A stretch of DNA of 64,000 bases from an uncultured bacterium (lineage in GTDB: Bacteria > Pseudomonadota > Alphaproteobacteria > Rhodospirillales > Rhodospirillaceae). The notes below the pieces were generated by a model. That model saw only the letters and a list, made by a program, of their open reading frames with translations, was not told the DNA's origin and did no database searches. Each line of letters starts with the position of its first letter. The first letter of the stretch is position 1. A program made the translations under genes and the position numbers. This document shows positions 33,839 to 41,914 of the stretch, piece after piece. The DNA lies in the NCBI GenBank assembly GCA_903888485.1, contig CAISTS010000029.1, positions 62,001 through 126,000 of the forward strand. Direction: 5' to 3'.

Positions 33839-34362
33839 TATTTGCGCAGCGTGACGGTCACGGGCGTCAGCGGCCCGGTGACCTCGAAGGCCGCTTCCCT
33901 GTGCCTGGGCGCCGCCATGCGAAACGGCTGATCGCGCGAAACCCCGAAGGGCTCCGACGGAATGCCGATCCAGCTTTTGTTGAGCTTGAGATTGCTGTCA
34001 CGGTCTTGATAAAGCGCGATGGCGTAGACGCCGGGCCCATCCACCGGGACACAGATCTTCATCTCGCCGGTTTGCGCCGGGAAGCGCAACCGCGCGAGCT
34101 TGGCGCCGGATTTGAGAAACTTCGCGGGATCGTCGCCGTGCAAATCGAGGGTGATGGTGCCTCGGTCGTCCTTGATGTCGCGTACCAGCACAAGGATCGA
34201 ATAAGGCCGGCTTTCGCAAGGGGGGCCCTCGAGGGCCCCTCCCGTTAAGGGAGCGGCAGGCGCAGGCGCCGCAGAATCCGCCGCCCGCGCTGCTCCCGCA
34301 GCAATAAAGGCAACCGATGCAATGGCGACGAGCGACCCCGGCAGTAACGCCTTGATTGTCAT
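33835..34362 (-). CDS. DUF2141 family exported protein
   Basis: A 175-residue protein with a signal peptide (IAAGAARAAD) and a short Pro/Ala linker, followed by a DUF2141 domain: YSILVLVRDIKDDRGTITLDLHG, then the signature GVYAIALYQDRDSNLKLNKSWIGIPSEPFGVS, which corresponds to YAIAxxHDxNxNxKLDxNxxGxPxEGYGFS. The domain is a small beta-sandwich found in many exported proteins; its role is unknown. Single gene. Confidence 0.88.
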   Translation of the reverse strand: MTIKALLPGSLVAIASVAFIAAGAARAADSAAPAPAAPLTGGALEGPPCESRPYSILVLVRDIKDDRGTITLDLHGDDPAKFLKSGAKLARLRFPAQTGEMKICVPVDGPGVYAIALYQDRDSNLKLNKSWIGIPSEPFGVSRDQPFRMAAPRHREAAFEVTGPLTPVTVTLRKY

Positions 34363-34432
34363 GCGCCCAGCATAACATCCTGCCCTTGTCGTCGGGCAGG
34401 GTTAATAGCGTTACAATTCAATCATATAGAAG

Positions 34433-34464
34433 CAGCGCTGCGGCGGGGATTCGCCGCAGCGCTG
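34433..34464. terminator. 13-bp perfect hairpin between the DUF2141 and AraC genes
   Basis: CAGCGCTGCGGCG (34433-34445) pairs with CGCCGCAGCGCTG (34452-34464) around a 6-base loop. On the minus strand it follows a short open stretch ending at TAA 34472-34470 that encodes STVKIADGGASEPATFWRIA and then LP, which looks like the tail of a lost gene. The following T tract is weak on both strands (TTTT on plus, CTTCTATAT on minus), so terminator function is likely but not certain. Confidence 0.55.
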
Positions 34465-34557
34465 GGCTTTTAAGGAAGGGCGATACGCCAGAAGGTGGCA
34501 GGTTCCGAGGCGCCGCCGTCGGCGATTTTTACCGTGCTGAAAGCGTGTGGTGGGCTC

Positions 34558-35535
34558 TTAGTGCGAGGCGAGCACATCGCGCGGGCTGACGCCGAAGGCG
34601 CGTTTGAACGACGAGCTGAAATACGACATGTTCGTGAAGCCGCATTCCAGCGAGACGTCGGTAACGGTCACGCTGCGCGGCGATGAACGCTCGAGGATTT
34701 CGCGGGCACGCTGCAGTCGCTCGTTCTTGAGGAACTCCCACATCGTCCGCCCCTCATCGCGGAACAGGTCGTGCAGGTAGCGCAGCGAGAGTCCGGTTTC
34801 CCGCGCAATGGTCGCAAGCTTGAGGTCCGGATCGCTCATCTTGGCGCGGATGATGCGTTTCGCCCGCGCGAGGTTGGTGGTGCGCACCGACCAAGCGGCT
34901 TGCGGCATGATGTCGGCGCTGCCGCGCAGGGCGCAGAGGGCCAGATCGGCGATGCAGCGGAGCGACGCGCGCAGCTCGTCGTCGGTCATCAGCCAGACGT
35001 TTTTCTGCAAGGCATGCAGCGTTTCAATGAGGAGATTGTGCAGGCCCGTACCCATGGCGCAGGGCCGCGCGCAGATGTCCTCGCCATGCACCACGCGTTC
35101 TTCGACGAAGGAACGCGGCAGAACGAAGCACAGCGTATCGTTGTCGCCGGATTTGGCGTGGTTCGCGAGCGCGCCTGCCGAAATGACGCCGTAGCCGCCG
35201 ACACCCACCAACTGCTCACGGCCGAATTGCGAAATACCCATCTCGCCCCGGATGGGAACGTAGAGCGCGTAGCCGTCGCGTCCGTCGCTGGCGATATTGG
35301 CATTGGTCCGCTGCAGGCGGCATTTGCCGGCCGAGGTGGCGAAGCGCGCCATGGTGAATCCTTCGACGGTACGGGCGCGGCCCTGCACTTCGAAGCGCGG
35401 ATGGGTGGTCAGGCTGACAGGGACATAGGTGTAGAGATGCTGGGCAACGAAGCCCATCCACTTCTGATAGATGTCGGGTTGAGCGGTGATCGACCCGCAA
35501 AGCTCATGCGTGCCGGTCGCGAGGATCTCTCCCAT
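34558..35535 (-). CDS. AraC/XylS-family transcription activator (NphR/AraC-binding-like type)
   Basis: A 325-residue protein. Residues about 30-200 form the AraC-binding-like sensor domain found in regulators of aromatic and alcohol catabolism (LQRTNANIASDGRDGYALYV, GISQFGREQLVGVGGYGVI). The C-terminal 100 residues contain two helix-turn-helix motifs: LATIARETGLSLRYLHDLFRD and VTDVSLECGFTNMSYFSSSF, then KRAFGVSPRDV. It probably activates a catabolic gene in response to a small effector. The former target may be the cupin gene whose remnant lies just upstream on the same strand. Confidence 0.92.
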   Translation of the reverse strand: MGEILATGTHELCGSITAQPDIYQKWMGFVAQHLYTYVPVSLTTHPRFEVQGRARTVEGFTMARFATSAGKCRLQRTNANIASDGRDGYALYVPIRGEMGISQFGREQLVGVGGYGVISAGALANHAKSGDNDTLCFVLPRSFVEERVVHGEDICARPCAMGTGLHNLLIETLHALQKNVWLMTDDELRASLRCIADLALCALRGSADIMPQAAWSVRTTNLARAKRIIRAKMSDPDLKLATIARETGLSLRYLHDLFRDEGRTMWEFLKNERLQRAREILERSSPRSVTVTDVSLECGFTNMSYFSSSFKRAFGVSPRDVLASH

Positions 35536-35604
35536 GAAACCCCTCCCAAGGCATCAAATTCAGCACTCCTAGTATTCCATTCTAGTATGGCAAAGCCGCC
35601 GTCG

Positions 35605-35739
35605 CTAGGCCCGAATGACCATGGCGAGCAGCATGCAGAGTGCTTCGCCATAGTTGTGCCAGGCATGAAGCGTGTTGCGCTGGATCAACAAATCCCCGGC
35701 CTTCAGATCGACTTCACCGTTCTCGATGTAACGGAAAGA
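35605..35739 (-). pseudogene. C-terminal remnant of a cupin gene
   Basis: The minus strand encodes SVSFRYIENGEVDLKAGDLL, then IQRNTLHAWHNYGEALCMLL, and stops at TAG 35607-35605. This is the second cupin motif (GDxxxxxxxxxHxxxN) with its following strand. The first metal-binding motif is absent and the upstream codons are not cupin-like, so only about 45 residues of a larger protein survive. It lies between the AraC gene and the small peptide gene. Confidence 0.6.
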
Positions 35740-35796
35740 TACAGAACCCCGCCCTGCGCCGTCCGTTTGATTCACAGATGGTAAGGAGACGCGCCC

Positions 35797-35892
35797 ATGA
35801 AAACGGTAGCGATGCTTCTCGTAACAACGGCGGCAGTAGCGATCATCACAACCGCGGCCCTGGCGCAAGGAGCGCTGGGAGTCCCGCTCTAG
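35797..35892 (+). CDS. 31-residue exported peptide
   Basis: ATG 35797 follows AAGGAG (35783-35788) with good spacing and opens 31 codons to TAG 35890-35892. The peptide is a complete signal sequence (MKTVAMLLVTTAAVAI, then ALAQ) followed by only eight residues (QGALGVPL if cleaved after ALA). A strong terminator lies 33 bases downstream, so it is a very short independent transcript. It could be a secreted micro-peptide, a membrane peptide, or the start of a gene truncated by rearrangement. Confidence 0.6.
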   Translation: MKTVAMLLVTTAAVAIITTAALAQGALGVPL

Positions 35893-35925
35893 AACTGAAG
35901 CATAAAAGTAGTGGGTAGGAAACTT

Positions 35926-35956
35926 GCCGCCCCGGAATGCCGGGGCGGCGTTTTTT
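35926..35956 (+). terminator. Rho-independent terminator after the 31-residue peptide gene
   Basis: GCCGCCCCGG (35926-35935) pairs with CCGGGGCGGC (35940-35949) around an AATG tetraloop, then G and six T. It ends two bases before the convergent gene's stop. Confidence 0.93.
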
Positions 35957-35957
35957 A

Positions 35958-36341
35958 TTACCGCTTGCGGTCCAAGAGCGACTTGGCTTCGGTCTCATCG
36001 ATGTTGACGATCTTATCGATGAGGCACGTGCCGCCCGCGACTTCGAGCACCTTCAGCGTATCTTGAACGCAGAGCTTATTGATCGACGTGCTGTAGCCGA
36101 AACCGGTGCCTTCTTGCAGGCCCGCGCATTCTCTCACCAGGTCAATGCGCTTGTATTCGCGCGGCCCGCGCATCTGAATCAGGATCGTGCGACGATCAAT
36201 GATCGGCGTGTTGTTGATGCGCTGGGAATCGATGCACATCTGGGTTTCGCCGATTTTGCCGGCAGCCATAGCGCCGCCACTGGCAAAGATCGCCGCAATT
36301 AACAGCGCGGCCGGTAGGACCTTCCGGAAGGTGGCTTTCAT
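35958..36341 (-). CDS. Small exported DUF6491-like protein
   Basis: A 127-residue protein starting at ATG 36341 behind AGGAGAGC, with a signal peptide ending at GGAMAAG. The mature part carries four cysteines (TQMCIDSQRI, VRECAGLQ, NKLCVQD, GGTCLID) and the pattern IDRRTILIQMRGPREYKRIDL. This matches the small exported family in which a beta-sheet domain is held by disulfides (DUF6491, name from memory). It is distantly similar to the pair at 18.4-19.1 kb. Function unknown. Confidence 0.75.
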   Translation of the reverse strand: MKATFRKVLPAALLIAAIFASGGAMAAGKIGETQMCIDSQRINNTPIIDRRTILIQMRGPREYKRIDLVRECAGLQEGTGFGYSTSINKLCVQDTLKVLEVAGGTCLIDKIVNIDETEAKSLLDRKR

Positions 36342-36507
36342 GATGCTCTCCTGTCGCGGCCTCTCCCATAAAAATGCAGGGCGGGAACGACAAAAGCTAG
36401 GGAGAATATATGGCAGAATGAGGGCCAAAAATCCTGCCTTGCCCCCAAGGCGCGCTATAATGGCATATGTCTCATTAGGATAGCTCGGTCAGGCTCGGGA
36501 GGAGCCC

Positions 36508-38127
36508 ATGCTGCAAGGCCTGATGCAAAAGACGCCGTTGCTGATCAGCGGCATTATGACGTTCGCCGCAGCGGCGCACGGTACGCGCGAAGTCGTCTCG
36601 CGATTGATCGACGAACCACTGTGGCGATACGACTATGGGCGCATGGCGGCGCGCACCGCTCAAGCCGCTGCCGCGCTGCGGCGCCTGGGTGTTACGCCCG
36701 GCGACCGCATTACGTCGCTTGCCTGGAACACCCACCGCCATATGGAGTTGATGTACGCCGTACCGGGCATGGGCGCGGTGCTGCACACCGCCAATCCCCG
36801 GCTTTCGGACGAGCAGATTGTCTTTACCGTCAATCACGCCGGCAGCAAGGCGCTCCTGTTCGACAAGACATTCCTGCCGATGGTCGCGCGCCTGCGCGAG
36901 AGGCTGACGTCGGTGCGCACCTACATATTGCTGGCCGCTCCTGGCACACCGGCCGAGGGCGCGCTCAATTATGAGACGCTGCTGGCCGCCGAGCGCGGCG
37001 ATGCGCCCTGGCCTGTGCTCGACGAGAACACCGCCGCTTTCCTTTGCTACACGTCCGGCACGACGGGCGATCCAAAGGGCGTGCTCTATAGTCACAGATC
37101 GGTCGTGCTGCATGCGTTGGCCGCCGGGCTCGAAGGTGCGCTCGGTTTCTCGGCCTTTGATAGCGTCATGCCCTGTCAGTCGCTGTATCACGCCAACGCC
37201 TGGGGGGTGCCCTTCGTCGCGCCGCTCAACGGCTGCAAGTTCGTCCTGCCCGGCGAGAAGATGGACCCGGTGAGCTTGCACGCGTTGATCATGGATGAAG
37301 GTGTGACCTTTTCCGGCGGTGTGCCGACCATTTGGACCATGTACCTAGCGCACCTTGAACGCTCGGGTTCCACCGCCGGGCCGCTGCAGCGGCTGGTCAT
37401 CGCGGGATCGGCGGTGCCGCGCGCCATGGCGGAGGTCTTTCAAACCAAATACGGCGTGAAGGTGCGCCAGCTTTGGGGCATGACCGAGACCAGTCCGCTC
37501 GGCGTGGTCTCAACCCCGACGCCGCAGCTCGCCGCACGCGGATCTGAGGCCACGGACGAAACCATCTGGACGCGCCAAGGCCGGCTTGTGTTCGGCTGCG
37601 AGCTCAAGATCGTCGACGAACAAGGCAATGAAGTGCCTCACGACGGCCAGACTTCCGGCTCGCTGCTGGTGCGCGGGCCCTGGGTAATCGAGAAGTACTA
37701 TCGGTCGGACAAAAGCGCGGTCGATGCCGAAGGCTGGTTCGACACCGGAGATATCGCCACACTCGATGCCGACGGCTTCCTGCGGCTGACAGACCGTAAG
37801 AAGGACGTCATCAAATCCGGCGGCGAATGGATCAGCTCCATCGACATCGAGAACATCGCAATGGGCTGCCCGGGGGTGCGGATCGCCGCGGTCGTTGGCG
37901 TGCCGCACCCTAAATGGGAAGAGCGCCCGATCCTGGTGATCGAAACGCATCCGGACACGGCTGTGACGAAGGAACAGGTGCTGGCCTACATCACGCCGCA
38001 AATCGTGCGCTGGTGGACTCCGGACGAAGTGCTCTTCGCCCCGGTGCCGCTGACGGCCACCGGCAAAATCGACAAGAAGCGCCTGCGCGAGCAGTACTGG
38101 AACGTACTCGCGCCCGTGGCCGGCTAA
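36508..38127 (+). CDS. Fatty-acyl-CoA / medium-chain acyl-CoA ligase
   Basis: A 539-residue acyl-adenylate-forming enzyme starting at ATG 36508 behind GGGAGGAG. Motifs in order: [12 protein letters not shown] (P-loop, about residues 182-193), [12 protein letters not shown] (ATP/AMP site), [14 protein letters not shown], and [15 protein letters not shown] (hinge region), with the late Lys in [13 protein letters not shown] that catalyses adenylation. It activates a fatty or aryl-alkanoic acid to its CoA ester using ATP. The family resembles the Alk-K-type medium-chain ligases. Single gene, one base from the convergent gene's stop. Confidence 0.93.
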   Translation: MLQGLMQKTPLLISGIMTFAAAAHGTREVVSRLIDEPLWRYDYGRMAARTAQAAAALRRLGVTPGDRITSLAWNTHRHMELMYAVPGMGAVLHTANPRLSDEQIVFTVNHAGSKALLFDKTFLPMVARLRERLTSVRTYILLAAPGTPAEGALNYETLLAAERGDAPWPVLDENTAAFLCYTSGTTGDPKGVLYSHRSVVLHALAAGLEGALGFSAFDSVMPCQSLYHANAWGVPFVAPLNGCKFVLPGEKMDPVSLHALIMDEGVTFSGGVPTIWTMYLAHLERSGSTAGPLQRLVIAGSAVPRAMAEVFQTKYGVKVRQLWGMTETSPLGVVSTPTPQLAARGSEATDETIWTRQGRLVFGCELKIVDEQGNEVPHDGQTSGSLLVRGPWVIEKYYRSDKSAVDAEGWFDTGDIATLDADGFLRLTDRKKDVIKSGGEWISSIDIENIAMGCPGVRIAAVVGVPHPKWEERPILVIETHPDTAVTKEQVLAYITPQIVRWWTPDEVLFAPVPLTATGKIDKKRLREQYWNVLAPVAG

Positions 38128-38128
38128 C

Positions 38129-38392
38129 TCAATTCGGCTCCAGATAGGCCCAATACAGCGCCCAGCCGTCGGTGGTAGGTGCTACGTCGGCGATGTGCGG
38201 ATGGCTGCCGTCATTGACCATGACGTCGTAAATCTGATCGCCGGTCACGTCGCCGGGCTTCTGATCGCGGGTGTAGCTGTGGGCCTGGGTGAACCAGCTG
38301 ATCACGTAGGTCTTGGACCGCGGCGCAGCCTGCGCGGCCGCCGGAAGACAGAGGAGAGCGGCAGCGATCAGGAGGCAGGTCTTCAAGCGCAC
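38129..38392 (-). CDS. Small exported protein of the PQQ-dehydrogenase operon
   Basis: An 87-residue protein. GTG 38392 is taken as the start, giving a signal peptide (LLIAAALLCLPAAAQAAP); it lies 13 bases after the cytochrome stop. The mature 63 residues (SYTRDQKPGDVTGDQIYDVM, then WALYWAYLEPN) contain no Cys and are not recognised. As the last gene of the operon it may be a subunit or stabiliser of the quinoprotein. The start codon is the least certain part. Confidence 0.6.
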   Translation of the reverse strand: MRLKTCLLIAAALLCLPAAAQAAPRSKTYVISWFTQAHSYTRDQKPGDVTGDQIYDVMVNDGSHPHIADVAPTTDGWALYWAYLEPN

Positions 38393-38405
38393 GACACGAG
38401 CTCGG

Positions 38406-38822
38406 TTAAGGCTCGATCTTGATCTGCTTGAGGGCATCGGCATTGGCGGCGAGGTCTTTGTCGCCCGCGGGGTACTTATTGGTGGCGAGGATGTAGGCAA
38501 GCGCATCGGCATAGTCCGATTTGCTGAGCCGGCCTGGGCTGTCCGACGGCATCGTAGTGTACATCTTTTCGAACAGCTCACCGAGCGTGAGCCCGCTCCA
38601 CTTGCTTTGAAAGGGCGCACCTACAAGCGGTGGCGTGTCGTTTTCGCCCCCCAAGAGTGTGTTCCCATGGCAGCGCGCGCATTCGCCGAGGATCACGGAC
38701 AGGCCGCGTTCGGCCTGGGCGGCGCTGTAGACGCCGCTCTTCACCGAACTTTCCGCGGCATGTGCGCTCACGCTCATCACGACGCCCATCAAGGCAACTG
38801 TACTCAACAAACCCAAACGCAT
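38406..38822 (-). CDS. Periplasmic cytochrome c partner of the PQQ dehydrogenase
   Basis: A 138-residue protein with a signal peptide (SVSAHAAES) and one haem-binding site CARCH (residues 48-52). The sixth ligand is probably Met91 in YTTMPSDSPGRLS, typical of class I cytochromes from alcohol and sugar oxidation chains. It starts eight bases after the quinoprotein stop and should take electrons from the reduced PQQ enzyme to the terminal oxidases. Confidence 0.93.
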   Translation of the reverse strand: MRLGLLSTVALMGVVMSVSAHAAESSVKSGVYSAAQAERGLSVILGECARCHGNTLLGGENDTPPLVGAPFQSKWSGLTLGELFEKMYTTMPSDSPGRLSKSDYADALAYILATNKYPAGDKDLAANADALKQIKIEP

Positions 38823-38830
38823 CGTTCGTC

Positions 38831-40789
38831 CTAGTCCACCGTCAACGCGACGATCTCGCCCGGCTTGCCGACGCCGCCGACCGCCACCACGATGTACTGC
38901 TTGCCACGCACGGCATAGGTCATCGGGATGCCGCTCTGGTTGGCCGGCAGCTCGAATTCGGAAATGATTTCGCCGGTCTTCTTGTCGTGCGCGCGGAAGG
39001 TGCTGCCGCCGGAATCCGGCGGCGTGGCAAACAGGCCCGACCCCTCGCCCGAGAACAGCAGCGTCTTGGTCACGAGAAGCCCGGAATGCTCATAGGAACC
39101 TGTGCGCGGAAGTTCGACACCCTTCAGCGCCGGATGGTCCTTGATCCATTGCGGCGTATCGCCGTTGGCGATCATCCACAGATGGTCGCCCGAGTTCATA
39201 TCGATGGCGGTGATACGACCATAAGGCGGCTTCACCAACGGCAGCCCTTGCGGTCCAAAAAAGCGCGGCGGCGCCTGGCCCGCCGGCATCACCGGCTTCG
39301 CGGGCTGCGGAAACTCTCTGCCCGGCGAGCGGAAGGTCATGGGCCCGGAGAGAATAGTGCCCGAGGCAACATAAAGGATGCCGGTTTCTGGATCGGCCGC
39401 GCCGCCTTGCCAGTTGGCGCCGCCGGTCGCAGCCGGCAGCCGGAGCACACCCTGCTTGCCGTTGCGCGGCAGCACGGGCGGCGTGAAGATGCCGCCGAGC
39501 TCGTACTTCGAAATCAGCTCGAGCGCTTCCTTCTTAAGCTCGGGCGTATAGTCGATGACGTTCTCTTCGGTGAAGTTCTGTAAGTCAAACGGCGCGGGGC
39601 GTGTCGGGTACGGCTGGGTGCGCGCGGTCTTCTCGCCGGGGATGGTCGATTGCGGCACGCGGCGCTCAGGCATCGGCCACACCGGTTTGCCGGTGACGCG
39701 GTCGAAGGTGTAGACCCACGCCTGCTTGGTGATCTGCGCGACCGCCTTGACCCTCTTTCCGTTGACGGTGACGTCGAGCAGGATCGGCGCCGTCGGCAAG
39801 TCGTAGTCCCAGATGCCGTGGTGCACGAACTGGAAATGCCAGACGCGCTTGCCAGTCTTGGCATCGAGGCACACCAGGCTTTCGGAGAACAGGTTGTCGC
39901 CCGGGCGATCGACGCCGAAGAAGTCGTTGGTCGGCGTCTCTACGGGCAGATAGATGTAGCCGAGCTCAGGGTCCGCCGACATGGTCGTCCAGACGCCGGC
40001 ATTGCCGCTGTATTCGGCCGAACCGTTCTCCCACGTCTCGTAACCGAACTCGCCCTTCTTCGGAATGGTGTGGAATATCCATTCGCGCTTACCGGTGCGC
40101 GCGTTGTAACCGCGGATATACGATTTGACGTTTTCTTTGCTGACGGGTTGGGATTGCAGCGCCGCGCCGACAACGATGATGTCGCCGATGACCAGCGGCG
40201 GCGAGCTCGACCCGATCGTGCCGTTGGCGGGCTCGGGTTGATCGAAATCCTTGTAGAGATCGACCCAGCCTTTATCGCCGAAGCCCTCGACCGGGCGGCC
40301 GGTCTTGGCGTCGAGCTGGATCATCTGATAGCCGGCGGTGATCAGGACAATGCGCTTGTCGCCGTTGCCGTCGGTCCAGTACGACACGCCGCGGTGATTG
40401 AGGCGCGGCGCCAGCTGGCCGCGGACACCTTCGTCGTAGCGATACGTCCAGAGGGTCTCGCCGGTGGTGCCGTCGACAGCGACAGCGACGCGGCGCGTGC
40501 CAGCCAGGAAGTAGAGCACGCCATCGACCATGAGCGGGGTCTCTTCCATGTTGAACTCGGGACGCGGCCCGAAGTTGTCGCTCTTCCAGCGCCAAGCGAT
40601 CTTGAGGTTTTTGACGTTGTCTTTGTTGATGATCGACAGCGGCGAATATTTGGTGCTCTGCGCATCGCCGGCGTAGTAGTGCCACTCGCCCGCGCCGGTA
40701 CCCGACGCCGCGCTATCGGCCGCGCTCACACTCTGTGCACCGATCGTCACGGCAAACGCCAGACACGCCATTCTCAACACGCCGCTCAT
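38831..40789 (-). CDS. Exported PQQ-dependent dehydrogenase (quinoprotein beta-propeller)
   Basis: A 652-residue periplasmic protein. ATG 40789 is preceded by a GGGGGAG site and starts a signal peptide (SVSAADS). The body has repeated tryptophan-docking segments of the eight-bladed quinoprotein fold: YAGDAQSTKYSPLSIINKDN, GETLWTYRYDEG, TGKREWIFHTIP, GKRVWHFQFVHHGIWDYD, TGKPVWPMPE. The HHGIWDYD and late NQSGIPMTYAVRGKQYIVV segments are typical of membrane-detached glucose/quinate-type quinoproteins. It oxidises a sugar or alcohol in the periplasm and passes electrons to the cytochrome encoded next. The substrate is unknown. It has no haem domain. Confidence 0.92.
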   Translation of the reverse strand: MSGVLRMACLAFAVTIGAQSVSAADSAASGTGAGEWHYYAGDAQSTKYSPLSIINKDNVKNLKIAWRWKSDNFGPRPEFNMEETPLMVDGVLYFLAGTRRVAVAVDGTTGETLWTYRYDEGVRGQLAPRLNHRGVSYWTDGNGDKRIVLITAGYQMIQLDAKTGRPVEGFGDKGWVDLYKDFDQPEPANGTIGSSSPPLVIGDIIVVGAALQSQPVSKENVKSYIRGYNARTGKREWIFHTIPKKGEFGYETWENGSAEYSGNAGVWTTMSADPELGYIYLPVETPTNDFFGVDRPGDNLFSESLVCLDAKTGKRVWHFQFVHHGIWDYDLPTAPILLDVTVNGKRVKAVAQITKQAWVYTFDRVTGKPVWPMPERRVPQSTIPGEKTARTQPYPTRPAPFDLQNFTEENVIDYTPELKKEALELISKYELGGIFTPPVLPRNGKQGVLRLPAATGGANWQGGAADPETGILYVASGTILSGPMTFRSPGREFPQPAKPVMPAGQAPPRFFGPQGLPLVKPPYGRITAIDMNSGDHLWMIANGDTPQWIKDHPALKGVELPRTGSYEHSGLLVTKTLLFSGEGSGLFATPPDSGGSTFRAHDKKTGEIISEFELPANQSGIPMTYAVRGKQYIVVAVGGVGKPGEIVALTVD

Positions 40790-40854
40790 CTCCCGATCTC
40801 CCCCGAAAACGCCAAGCCACTCGCCAAACTTTAGGTCACACCCGAAACCTAAAG

Positions 40855-41718
40855 TCACTCTTTTAACGCCGAACCGGTCACAAGGAACATGCGAAAGCCC
40901 TGGCCGATCTTCTTGTCCAGTTCGGTCTTGCCGTTCATGACCGGATAAGCACAAACGATTTTGTTCTGCTTGCACGCCGCAGCCACGGCCTCGTTGGCTT
41001 TCTCGGTCTCAGGCGGAATGGCCGGCGACGCCGGGCCGACGCCGAGGTTCATGCCGAGGTCGCTCGCGCCGATGAACACCGCGCCGACGCCGGGCGTATT
41101 CATGATTTCGGCAGCGTTCTTCACACCGTCCGCGCCTTCGATCATCATCACGGCGATTAGCTCGCCGTCGGGATTGAGCGGCCAAACATCGGCGCGCTTG
41201 ATGTATTCACCGACCGGTAGACCCCAGAAATTCGCCGCGCGGCCCGGGCCGTAGCCACGCATGCCTTGGGGCGTCGGATACTTGGCGCCTTTCTGCGCGG
41301 GATAGCGCATCGCTTCGATGGCTCGCGCAGCCTGTTCCTTGTTCTCGATGTGCGGGAAGACGATGCCGTGAGCGCCGCTATCGAGCACCTGCTTGACGAT
41401 GAACCTCGGGTTCTCGTCACCGTCCATCGGGATGCGCACGATCGCCGCCGAAGCGACCTGGCCATTGGCCTTTCGCGTCTTGCCCATGTCGGCCAGGATA
41501 GTCTGCAATTTGTCGATGGAGTACGGGCCGTGCTCCATATCGATGAAGGTCCAGTCCGCCGGCGTCGTCGCGAGACCGCCTGAGCCCAACTTCTCGACCA
41601 GCGGATTGACGCGCGGCGCTTTGGATTGGGCTTGAGTGTCACCCCCGGTGACCAGAGCCAGACCCATGGCGGCCGCGCCGCCCAAACCAACGCCTAAACG
41701 CTTCGCCCAAATGCTCAT
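40855..41718 (-). CDS. HpcH/HpaI aldolase-family protein with a signal peptide
   Basis: A 287-residue protein starting at ATG 41718 behind GAGGGCGAGGG. The N-terminus is a signal sequence (GLGGAAAMGLALVTGGDTQAQ). The body matches class II 2-keto-acid aldolases: WTFIDMEHGPYS, IVRIPMDGDENPRFIVKQVL, DSGAHGIVFPHIENKEQA, VMMIEGADGVKNAAEI, GAVFIGASDLGMNLG, with the conserved catalytic Glu and Asp of the metal site. Aldolases of this family work in the cytoplasm on 2-keto acids, so the export signal is unusual. It lies 65 bases upstream of the PQQ dehydrogenase on the same strand and probably heads that operon. Confidence 0.85.
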   Translation of the reverse strand: MSIWAKRLGVGLGGAAAMGLALVTGGDTQAQSKAPRVNPLVEKLGSGGLATTPADWTFIDMEHGPYSIDKLQTILADMGKTRKANGQVASAAIVRIPMDGDENPRFIVKQVLDSGAHGIVFPHIENKEQAARAIEAMRYPAQKGAKYPTPQGMRGYGPGRAANFWGLPVGEYIKRADVWPLNPDGELIAVMMIEGADGVKNAAEIMNTPGVGAVFIGASDLGMNLGVGPASPAIPPETEKANEAVAAACKQNKIVCAYPVMNGKTELDKKIGQGFRMFLVTGSALKE

Positions 41719-41914
41719 CCCTCGCCCTCCCCCTCGGCGAATCAGCGACATGCACGCGGCACTACGCTCCCTCGCCGCCAGGACAAACATAATATCACCG
41801 CCGGCAGGTCGATTTTTAGGCTGATTTTCTCTGAAACATCAGACTGTTACGGCTCGTGTTCCAGATGGTGCGGTCCGGAACAACATCAGTAAGATCAAAG
41901 GGTTGGCAGCGGGC

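Noticed and set aside
33928-34248. GC-rich inverted repeats (for example around 34218-34245) inside the DUF2141 gene
   Set aside because: They lie within coding sequence and are explained by codon use; no sign of a regulatory role.
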